Assembly: GCA_007694905.1 (NCBI GenBank)
Contig: REEU01000203.1
Location: 1 to 50,348, forward strand
DNA length: 50,348 nt
From: Gammaproteobacteria bacterium
GTDB lineage: Bacteria > Pseudomonadota > Gammaproteobacteria > Pseudomonadales > Azotimanducaceae
Direction of reading: 5' to 3'
Under the pieces are notes generated by a model. It was not told where the DNA came from and searched no databases. It worked only from the letters and a program-made list of their open reading frames with translations. This document shows, in pieces, positions 26,592 to 32,980 of the stretch. How positions within the stretch are numbered: the stretch's first letter is position 1; each line of letters begins with the position of its first letter. A program made the position numbers and the translations under genes.

Positions 26592-26626
26592 CGACGGTGC
26601 GCCTCCTGAGAAAAGCGGCATTGAAA

Positions 26627-26670
26627 TTGACTTGCTTTGAATACGAAGTAATATATCACGAAGTCGGTGA
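26627..26670 (+). promoter_or_regulatory. sigma70-type promoter with direct repeats, Rieske operon
   Basis: TTGACT (26627-26632) and TAATAT (26649-26654), spaced by 16 bases, form a good promoter for the Rieske genes starting at 26723. Two copies of ACGAAGT (26643-26649 and 26658-26664), spaced 15 bases start to start, and the inverted repeat TCAC-N7-GTGA (26656-26670) overlap it. The same 131-base gap must serve the divergent six-gene operon. A regulator bound here could control both directions. Confidence 0.55.
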
Positions 26671-26722
26671 TGGTCAATCGACCCGTGGATTCTCGCTTGA
26701 TTGCTTCCAAAAGAGCACGCTC

Positions 26723-27949
26723 ATGACGCACAACGAACGAGTCTGGCCCGGCGACGATGCGACCAGACTGCCGTACTGGATTTACAGCGACCCGGACATC
26801 TACCAGCGCGAGATGAGCCGGATCTTCCGTGGCTCGATCTGGGCGTACGCTGCCATTGAGGCGGAGATTCCAGAACCAGGCGATTTCCGCGTCACACGCA
26901 TCGGCGACCGTTCAGTGATCGTGATTCGCGATGAGCATGGTGTGATACGCGCATTCGTCAATCGCTGTGCGCACCGGGGAGTCAAGGTGTGCCGGCAGCA
27001 GCGAGGGAACACTCGTTTCTTTGTTTGCCCGTATCACCAATGGTCCTACGATGCGCAAGGACGACTGAAAGGCGTCCCGTTCATCAAGGGGGTAAAGCAG
27101 CTGGGTGGAATGCCCGATGACTTCCGCCGCGAGGACCACGGGCTCCCCGCCCTTGCGGTAGCGGTACGCAACGGGGTCGTGTTCGTCTCCTTTCATGAAT
27201 CGCCGCCACCGTTTCCGGAATACCTTGGCGAAACGAACCTACGCTACTTCGACCGCGTCTTTGACGGTCGAAAACTGCGACTGCTCGGCTACTCGAGGCA
27301 ACTCATTCCGGGCAACTGGAAACTGATGTTCGAGAACATCAAGGATCCCTACCACGCATCCCTGCTTCACGTCTTTCTGGTGACTTTCGGGCTGTTCCGG
27401 GCTGATCAGAAGTCCCAGGTCCGTATGGATGCGACGGGGATGCACGCCCTGTTGATTTCCCAGCGCGGCGAGGCCGGCAAGTCGACGGACACAGCGGATA
27501 TAAGCAATCTGCGAGAAGACTTCACCCTGGAGGATCCGCGCCTGCTTGATCCGGTGCGCGAGTACAGCGACGACGCCACCGTGGTGATGCAGACGATCTG
27601 GCCGAATCTCATCGTGCAGCAGCAGTCGAACACCCTTGCCCTCCGGCAGCTGCAGCCTCGCGGCCCTGAAAGCTTCGAACTGCACTGGACGTTCTTCGGC
27701 TACGAGGACGACGACGAGACCATGACGCGCCGCCGGCTTCGGCAGGCCAATCTCATGAGCTCTGCAGGCCTGGTCTCAGCAGACGACAGCGAAGTGATCA
27801 AACTCGCCCAGGACGGGACCAGGGAGCATCCCGAAGACGCTGGCGTCCTGCTGATGGGCGGAAGGGACACCGAGGATGTTCCCCACATGGTGACCGAGGC
27901 TGCCATTAGAGCGTTTTACGTCCGCTATCGAGAGGTCATGGAGCTGTGA
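26723..27949 (+). CDS. Rieske non-haem iron oxygenase, large subunit (salicylate 5-hydroxylase-like)
   Basis: A 408-residue ring-hydroxylating oxygenase alpha subunit. The Rieske centre is Cys82-x-His84 (NRCAHRG) and Cys102-x2-His105 (CPYHQW). The mononuclear iron site is in ENIKDPYHASLLH, with the bridging Asp208 and His211/His216. This last stretch and the following TFGLFRAD resemble NagG, the salicylate 5-hydroxylase of Ralstonia, which makes gentisate, more than naphthalene or benzoate dioxygenases. Product and substrate are inferred. ATG 26723 is a weakly primed start, but the frame upstream runs into the promoter. The stop overlaps the small-subunit start by four bases. A ferredoxin and reductase are needed and are not encoded in the window. 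Confidence 0.92.
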   Translation: MTHNERVWPGDDATRLPYWIYSDPDIYQREMSRIFRGSIWAYAAIEAEIPEPGDFRVTRIGDRSVIVIRDEHGVIRAFVNRCAHRGVKVCRQQRGNTRFFVCPYHQWSYDAQGRLKGVPFIKGVKQLGGMPDDFRREDHGLPALAVAVRNGVVFVSFHESPPPFPEYLGETNLRYFDRVFDGRKLRLLGYSRQLIPGNWKLMFENIKDPYHASLLHVFLVTFGLFRADQKSQVRMDATGMHALLISQRGEAGKSTDTADISNLREDFTLEDPRLLDPVREYSDDATVVMQTIWPNLIVQQQSNTLALRQLQPRGPESFELHWTFFGYEDDDETMTRRRLRQANLMSSAGLVSADDSEVIKLAQDGTREHPEDAGVLLMGGRDTEDVPHMVTEAAIRAFYVRYREVMEL

Positions 27950-28428
27950 GTGCTGCCATCGATGTCGCAACGCAGCATGAACTCGAGCAGCTCCATTCGA
28001 GGTACGCCGCGTTGCTCGATGACGGTCCGCTTGCACAGTGGCCGGAGCTCTTCACCGAAGAGTGCCTTTACCTCCTCATACCGCGGGACAACCACGAGCT
28101 GGATCTGCCGTTGGCGATCATGCGTTGTGAAAGCCGGGGCATGCTGCGGGACCGGGTGCGTGCCGTCGAGCAGACCGTGATGCACGAACCGCGCTACCTT
28201 CGCCATCACATTACCAACGCTACTGCCGTCTGGGCCGATGGCGAGCTCCATGGGGTAGCTCACTACAGCGTCCTGGAGGTGCTGCCAGACGCCCTGCCGC
28301 GGGTGCTGAGCTGTGGCCGCTACGTGGATCGCGTCGTGCGCTGCGACGACGGCCGCCTCAGATACGCAGAAAGACGCTGCATCTACGATTCCGTTCTGGT
28401 GCCGAACACCATCGTCTACCCGGTTTGA
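27946..28428 (+). CDS. aromatic-ring-hydroxylating oxygenase, small (beta) subunit
   Basis: A 160-residue beta subunit with the NTF2-like fold. It begins HELEQLHSRYAALLDDGPLAQWPELFTEECLYLLIPRDNHE, then AIMRCESRGMLRDRVRAVEQTVMHEPRYLRHHITN, the part that packs against the catalytic subunit, and ends RYAERRCIYDSVLVPNTIVYPV; all are family marks (BenB, NagH, AntB). The start is GTG 27946, with GTGA overlapping the alpha-subunit stop, so both are made in equal amounts to give an alpha3beta3 complex. Its last 13 bases overlap the 3' end of the convergent regulator gene at 28416. Confidence 0.93.
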   Translation: MSAAIDVATQHELEQLHSRYAALLDDGPLAQWPELFTEECLYLLIPRDNHELDLPLAIMRCESRGMLRDRVRAVEQTVMHEPRYLRHHITNATAVWADGELHGVAHYSVLEVLPDALPRVLSCGRYVDRVVRCDDGRLRYAERRCIYDSVLVPNTIVYPV

Positions 28429-28880
28429 CGATCCTCCAGCTCCCGGATCATGGGAGGCAGCCCCCAGTCCTGCACCAGCGCCTTATGCAGCGCACGTTCA
28501 GCGGAGATGCCAATGCGCTTGGCGAGTTCTGCCTCGAGCGCTGCGACGATTGCCCGCACCCGGGCGGCCAGGCGCCTGCCATTTCTGCTCATACAGACGA
28601 TGCGGCCGCGAGCGTCCTCCGGATCATCGACCACCTCAATGATGTCGAGTTCGACCAGCTCCCGAATCGTGTAATGGATGGCCTGGCGACTGACGCCCAA
28701 AGCTCGCGCAAGCTCCACGGGGCGTCCATCGCTGTAGATGAGGTTGGTCATGAGCATGGCCTGCTGACGCGACAGCCGCGGGATACCGAAGTGCTCCACG
28801 GATTGCTGCAGCGCGATGTCGAACCAGTTGTACGCCTTCATCAGCAGGGCGAGCATCGATGGGGATGGGTGATCAGGCAT
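28416..28880 (-). CDS. MarR family regulator D (paralogue of the one at 15644)
   Basis: A 154-residue winged-helix regulator. LLMKAYNWFDIALQQSVEHFGIP, RQQAMLMTNLIYSDGRPVELARALGVSRQAIHYTIRELVEL (helix-turn-helix), DDPEDARGRIVCMSR (wing) and LVQDWGLP follow the same plan as the regulator at 15644. ATG 28880 has GGAG five bases upstream; 28910 is an alternative. It is the third gene of the DUF3237-VOC-marR operon, which starts behind the palindrome at 30044, so autoregulation by that site is likely. A 90-base gap separates it from the VOC gene. Its 3' end overlaps that of the Rieske small subunit. Confidence 0.87.
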   Translation of the reverse strand: MPDHPSPSMLALLMKAYNWFDIALQQSVEHFGIPRLSRQQAMLMTNLIYSDGRPVELARALGVSRQAIHYTIRELVELDIIEVVDDPEDARGRIVCMSRNGRRLAARVRAIVAALEAELAKRIGISAERALHKALVQDWGLPPMIRELEDRQTG

Positions 28881-28969
28881 GGTGGCTCCACGAGGAAGAA
28901 AGGCTGGCATCGCGGATACCCGGCCTGGCCCATCTGCCGGCGCCTGCAGATGGGCCGGACCGTTCGGCT

Positions 28970-29518
28970 TCAGGCTGCGGATCGAGGTGGAACCTTGATG
29001 TCCTCGGGCGTGCCCACTTCACGGGCCCAGGCCGCGAACTCGAGCATGATGCCGTCCGGATCCCGGAAGTAGAGTGAACGGACGAACGTCGTGGGCGTGA
29101 TCTCCGGACTGGCGCCGTTCTCTGAGTCGTCGTGGTTCACGACCTGTGTGACCTCGATACCGGCTTCCGCGAGGCGCTCTCGATACTCATCGATCTTCTC
29201 CGGAGGAACATCGAAGGCGATATGGTTCATGGAAGCGTGAGCAGTCGTCAATGAACCCTGACCAACCATATGGGCTGGATGCGTGATCCCGGGCTCGCCG
29301 GGGGGAGCATCAGGAAACCAGAAGAATGCCAGCGCATCCCCGTTACCGATATCGAAGAAGAAATGCTGGCCGAGGCCCCGAGGAAGTTCCAGTGTCTTGA
29401 TCAGGGGCATGCCCAGAACGCCCTCATAAAAATCGACCGTGCGCTTCATGTCGCGGCAGGTGAGCGCTAGATGGTTCACGCCACGGATCTCGAACTTCTC
29501 ATTCTTGCGTTTGCTCAT
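28970..29518 (-). CDS. VOC family metalloenzyme
   Basis: A 182-residue vicinal oxygen chelate protein. Two beta-alpha-beta-beta-beta modules are visible: RGVNHLALTCRDMKRTVDFYEGVLG, and MNHIAFDVPPEKIDEYRERLAEAG followed by SLYFRDPDGIMLEF. His16, His99 and Glu160 sit where metal ligands of extradiol dioxygenases and glyoxalases lie. It could be an extradiol-type oxygenase, an isomerase or a lyase in the aromatic pathway; the sequence does not choose. ATG 29518 follows AGGAGA with 6-base spacing. It is 39 bases downstream of the DUF3237 gene in one operon. Confidence 0.85.
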   Translation of the reverse strand: MSKRKNEKFEIRGVNHLALTCRDMKRTVDFYEGVLGMPLIKTLELPRGLGQHFFFDIGNGDALAFFWFPDAPPGEPGITHPAHMVGQGSLTTAHASMNHIAFDVPPEKIDEYRERLAEAGIEVTQVVNHDDSENGASPEITPTTFVRSLYFRDPDGIMLEFAAWAREVGTPEDIKVPPRSAA

Positions 29519-29557
29519 GTTTTCTCTCCTGTCTCGCAGTAGCAATGAATCACCGGC

Positions 29558-30025
29558 TCACATCACTTCGAACACGTCGTAAGCGACCCCGCTTGCAGTA
29601 AGGTGCCCGACCGCAACCGCAAGAATACCGTTCAACCAGGTATAGCGATCAGCGCTTGTCTCGAAACGTGGGGCGGTGCGGAAGTAAACCTGTTCCTCGC
29701 TCAGTTCGCCGGACTCGATGCGTTGGCGTAGATCCCGAGAGTAAGGATGCAGGAGACCCTGATAGGTCACGTGAATCAAGGCTTCGTCATGCATGCAGAA
29801 AGTGGCACGAACATCAAGATGGAGAATGCCCTGCGTGTCGACCAGCGCCCAGTCGCCTCCGCCTGGCAGCAACTTACCCTGCAAGCGCTCACCCTCCACT
29901 GTGCCACCGGTGATCAGCACAGTCGTCCGGCGCCCGAACGGCGTGATTCCGAAGGCCTGGACGGCAGGGTCAAGAAAGGCTTCATAACGGCAAAGATGCC
30001 GCAGACCTGGCGGTGTGGCTGGCAT
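29558..30025 (-). CDS. DUF3237 family protein
   Basis: A 155-residue protein with the DUF3237 pattern: GRRTTVLITGGTVEGERLQGKLLPGGGDWALVD, THVD-like LDVRATFCMHDEALIHVTYQGLL, YFRTAPRFETSADRYTWLNGILAVAVG and a Tyr/Asp-rich end (GVAYDVFEVM). The fold is a beta barrel and the function is unknown; members are frequent in aromatic and steroid catabolic regions. ATG 30025 has GAGGAG five bases upstream. It is the first gene after the palindrome at 30044-30058. Confidence 0.85.
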   Translation of the reverse strand: MPATPPGLRHLCRYEAFLDPAVQAFGITPFGRRTTVLITGGTVEGERLQGKLLPGGGDWALVDTQGILHLDVRATFCMHDEALIHVTYQGLLHPYSRDLRQRIESGELSEEQVYFRTAPRFETSADRYTWLNGILAVAVGHLTASGVAYDVFEVM

Positions 30026-30043
30026 GTCCGCTCCTCACATTAC

Positions 30044-30058
30044 GTAAAAAGTTTTTAC
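30044..30058. promoter_or_regulatory. palindromic operator, second copy, over the DUF3237 promoter
   Basis: GTAAAAA-G-TTTTTAC, perfect over 15 bases, matches the core of the palindrome at 16376-16400. On the minus strand a TTGACG -35 (30075-30080) and a TAAAAA -10 (30052-30057), spaced by 17 bases, put the -10 inside the palindrome, 19 bases before the ATG at 30025. This is repression geometry. Confidence 0.7.
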
Positions 30059-30164
30059 TATTGACCAGCGACGCCGTCAAGCGGCAGACTCCTTTGAACA
30101 CCGATGGTTAGCCCTCTTAGGATTATGGAGACGTCGGACATCGAGCCCTGGGGAGGGTAAAAAC

Positions 30165-30400
30165 ATGGTGAAGCTGATGCGCGGCGGAACTGCCGCTGCC
30201 ATAACGTTGTCGACCAATTCGACAGCACCGGTGCTTGGCGCACAGGAGGGGATGGTGATCGAAGAGATCATCGTCAGCGCGCAGCGTCGTGACGAAAGCC
30301 TTCAGAACGTTCCTATATCCATTTCACACTGATGAACCAGGCGTTCGTCACGTTTGGTGTCCCACGCACTTATGGGGCGACGCTGACCTGGAGAATGTGA
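30165..30400 (+). pseudogene. relic of a third TonB-dependent receptor (barrel deleted)
   Basis: From ATG 30165 a 55-codon frame encodes a signal-like start and the TonB box and plug beginning (VIEEIIVSAQRRDESLQNVP), then stops at 30330-30332. Directly after, in another frame from 30332, comes a receptor C-terminus (FVTFGVPRTYGATLTWRM, TGA at 30398-30400). About 650 residues of plug and barrel are missing between them. A GGGGAGGG ribosome site precedes the start, so the gene was once functional. An internal deletion explains this best. It lies just upstream of the MFS gene, in the place a receptor gene would occupy in a working operon. Confidence 0.85.
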
Positions 30401-30452
30401 GCATTCAGCATGTCGCTGGCGGTCCCGTTTTCGCACCACGGAGGGAGTGCGC

Positions 30453-31790
30453 GTGAGCGAGCTCGAAAGGAAGGCGGAAACCGGGCAACCGGCCGCCGGC
30501 GGCAGCGCGGCGGAACGTGAAGGCGGTTACCGCTACTACGTACTTGGCGTGCTGCTGTTCGTCTATTGCATCAACATTCTCGACCGGCAGATCCTCGCCA
30601 TCCTCATGGAGCCGGTGCGGCTGGAGTTGGGACTGAGCGACACCCAGTTGGGGTTCATGTCCGGCATCGCCTTTGCGCTGTTCTACGCAACGCTCGGCAT
30701 TCCCATTGCCCGCCTGGCCGATCGCACCTCCCGCACCGGCGTCATCTCCATCTCCATTGCTCTATGGAGCGTGATGACGGCGGTCAGCGGTCTGGCCCAG
30801 AACTTCTGGCAGATGCTCGCCGCACGCATTGGCGTCGCGGTCGGCGAAGCGGGCGGGACGCCACCGTCCCACTCACTTCTTGCGGACTATTTCGGCGAGC
30901 AGCAACGGGCAACGGCGCTGGGTATCTTCTCCCTTGGCGGCCCGCTGGGCATGATGATCGGACTGTACTTCGGAGGCTGGCTGAACGAGTGGTTCGGCTG
31001 GCGCATCACCTTCATCGCCGTCGGTTTGCCCGGCGTGGTCGTCGCGCTCCTGGTTTGGTGGACGGTTCGAGAAAAGCCTCGCGTCGCCCGTCCGCCGTCC
31101 GCCGAAGCCCCGCCGGAGTATTCAATCGCGGACGTCTTTCGCTATCTGTGGCAGCAGCGGACATTTCGCTACATGTCTCTCGCCTCCGCCTGCCAAGCCT
31201 TCGTCCTGTACGGTGTCGCGCAATGGTATCCAGTGTTCTTCATCCGCATCCATGAGATGTCTACCGGCGAAATCGGCACGTACATGGCCCTTGTGTTCGG
31301 CATCGGCGGTGGTCTCGGAACTTTCCTCGGTGGTTATCTTGCTGATCGCATGGCGGTCCGCGACCGACGCTGGTATCTCTGGGTACCGATGCTGGCAACC
31401 GCAGGCGCGACGCCGTTCTTCTTCGGGGTGTTCTTTGCTCCAACAGCCGGCCTCGCGTTTCTATACATGATTCTCCCGACACTTCTGGTCAGCGCATTGT
31501 TCGGGCCGGTGTTCTCGACAACGCAAGGTCTTGTTCCGCCGGAGATGCGTGCAACTGCAGCGGCAGTGCTGTTGTTCGTAATCAACATCATTGGTCTCGG
31601 CCTGGGGCCGCAGGTCGTCGGTCTACTGAGTGACCTCCTGCGTCCACAGTTTGGTGTGGATTCGCTGCGTTACGCGCTCATCTGTGTGTCGATGCTGACA
31701 GTGGTAGGAGCAGTGCTCTACTGGATTGCCGCCCGGACGCTTCGTGCAGATCTCGATCGCGTTCCAGGCGCGGCCAATTCCAGCAGATGA
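30453..31790 (+). CDS. MFS transporter, spinster-like
   Basis: A 445-residue major facilitator. The N-terminal helices YYVLGVLLFVYCINILDRQILAILMEPVRLELGLSD, the motif-A loop YATLGIPIARLADRTSRTGVI and RIGVAVGEAGGTPPSHSLLADYF are the hallmarks of the spinster-like MFS group common in aromatic-degrading bacteria. It probably imports or exports the aromatic acid across the inner membrane. Twelve helices are seen. GTG 30453 lies five bases after GGAGGGAG; GTG 30447 lies within that site and is less likely. It follows the receptor relic by 52 bases, and the stop is one base from the convergent hydrolase gene. Confidence 0.9.
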   Translation: MSELERKAETGQPAAGGSAAEREGGYRYYVLGVLLFVYCINILDRQILAILMEPVRLELGLSDTQLGFMSGIAFALFYATLGIPIARLADRTSRTGVISISIALWSVMTAVSGLAQNFWQMLAARIGVAVGEAGGTPPSHSLLADYFGEQQRATALGIFSLGGPLGMMIGLYFGGWLNEWFGWRITFIAVGLPGVVVALLVWWTVREKPRVARPPSAEAPPEYSIADVFRYLWQQRTFRYMSLASACQAFVLYGVAQWYPVFFIRIHEMSTGEIGTYMALVFGIGGGLGTFLGGYLADRMAVRDRRWYLWVPMLATAGATPFFFGVFFAPTAGLAFLYMILPTLLVSALFGPVFSTTQGLVPPEMRATAAAVLLFVINIIGLGLGPQVVGLLSDLLRPQFGVDSLRYALICVSMLTVVGAVLYWIAARTLRADLDRVPGAANSSR

Positions 31791-31791
31791 A

Positions 31792-32958
31792 CTATGCGCC
31801 CCGCGATGCCAGCCATGCAGCAATGATGTCGGCAATCGCGTCCCGTGCGTCTGCGGGTTCGACCAGGTAATGGTCCCCTGACGTGAACCGCAACGTCTTG
31901 TCCGCGCTTGCGAGTGCATCGTGAATCGCGTGGGCGTCGCTCGGGAAAACGCCGGTATCGGCGAGACTCTGTACCACCAGAGCGGGAACATCGATCCGCG
32001 CCAGGTGAGGCGCGCCACGGCATTGTGACTCCCGCAAACTCCACATGGAAAGCCAGGAACGCAAAGTATTGGTCAGGCCGATGCCACGGGGGGCAAAGTT
32101 CGCTTGTTTCGGGTCCCCCGCATAGCACTGACCAATCGGGCGCTCGGACGGGTCCAATTGCGCGTCCATGAGGCGCAGGTCCGCCCAGGTGCGCTGCATG
32201 AGAAACGCCCGGTCGCGCATCGCGTGCGTGGCGAGCCGCTCCAGTTCGCTATGAACCCAGTCCGTGATCCGGTGGTTGCGCGCTTCCTGGGCCGCGCGAT
32301 AGCGGGCAACGAATGCTTCCGAGTACGGTGGGCCGTTGGCAGGTTCGTACATGTTGAGGGATGAATCCACGCTCGTTGGGTCAAATTCGTCTGTGACTGA
32401 CGGATCCATCCAGGCAGTCAGCACCTCAGGCCGCCCGGGGTGCGCGTTCAACGAAACGTAGAAGTCGCAGGGCAGAAGATCTCCCACCGCGGCGGGGAGA
32501 TCGAGACCGTAACTCGGCTTCAGATTGGGCTTTGTCGCCTGAGATTGGTAGGCACCCATCAGCGAGCCACCTCCGGAGTTGCCGAGAATGACCACTCGCT
32601 CGACACCCGCCTGCTCCCGCAGCCAGCGGACACCCACGCCAATGTCTATCAGAGCATGTTCAAGCAGGAAGAATGCCTCATTGCCCCGAAACCGGGTGTT
32701 CCAACCGAGGAATCCATAGCCTCGCCGCGCCATATACTCGCCGAGATAGTGCTCACTGAAGTCGACGTTGTAGTGGGTGGCGATGAACGCTGTCGTCGGC
32801 CGCTTGCCCTTGGGAGTATGGTAGAGGCCCTGACACGGATGAAAGCCGGCTCCGTTACGCGGGGCAGTGGGGGAAAGCATGGATACGAAAGCGCGATCGA
32901 TGTCCTGCACGCGGTCACTCCTGAACGGGGCGGAAAGGAACTGCCCGGCGCCCACCAT
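31792..32958 (-). CDS. alpha/beta hydrolase
   Basis: A hydrolase of about 388 residues. The nucleophile elbow is GNSGGGSLMGAY, an acid is likely in SLADTGVFPSDAHAI, and the catalytic His is in FTSGDHYL. A lid-like insertion of about 130 residues with many Met, Arg and Asp lies between. The N-terminal part THYNVDFSEHYLGEYMARRGYGFLGWNTRFRGNEAFF is atypical and may set substrate choice. It could cleave an ester or a C-C bond of a ring-cleavage product. The start is uncertain: TTG 32997 would overlap the receptor gene, ATG 32958 has no clear ribosome site, and ATG 32880 is possible. It follows the receptor gene on the same strand, so they are probably one unit. Confidence 0.8.
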   Translation of the reverse strand: MVGAGQFLSAPFRSDRVQDIDRAFVSMLSPTAPRNGAGFHPCQGLYHTPKGKRPTTAFIATHYNVDFSEHYLGEYMARRGYGFLGWNTRFRGNEAFFLLEHALIDIGVGVRWLREQAGVERVVILGNSGGGSLMGAYQSQATKPNLKPSYGLDLPAAVGDLLPCDFYVSLNAHPGRPEVLTAWMDPSVTDEFDPTSVDSSLNMYEPANGPPYSEAFVARYRAAQEARNHRITDWVHSELERLATHAMRDRAFLMQRTWADLRLMDAQLDPSERPIGQCYAGDPKQANFAPRGIGLTNTLRSWLSMWSLRESQCRGAPHLARIDVPALVVQSLADTGVFPSDAHAIHDALASADKTLRFTSGDHYLVEPADARDAIADIIAAWLASRGA

Positions 32959-32980
32959 CGAGGTGGTACCGGGCAATAGC

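Noticed and set aside
24898-28428. Complete salicylate-gentisate pathway (NagGH plus gentisate dioxygenase plus maleylpyruvate isomerase and hydrolase)
   Set aside because: The GST is nu-class and not the zeta-type isomerase, no fumarylpyruvate hydrolase is present, and the bicupin metal site differs. So gentisate may not be the intermediate.
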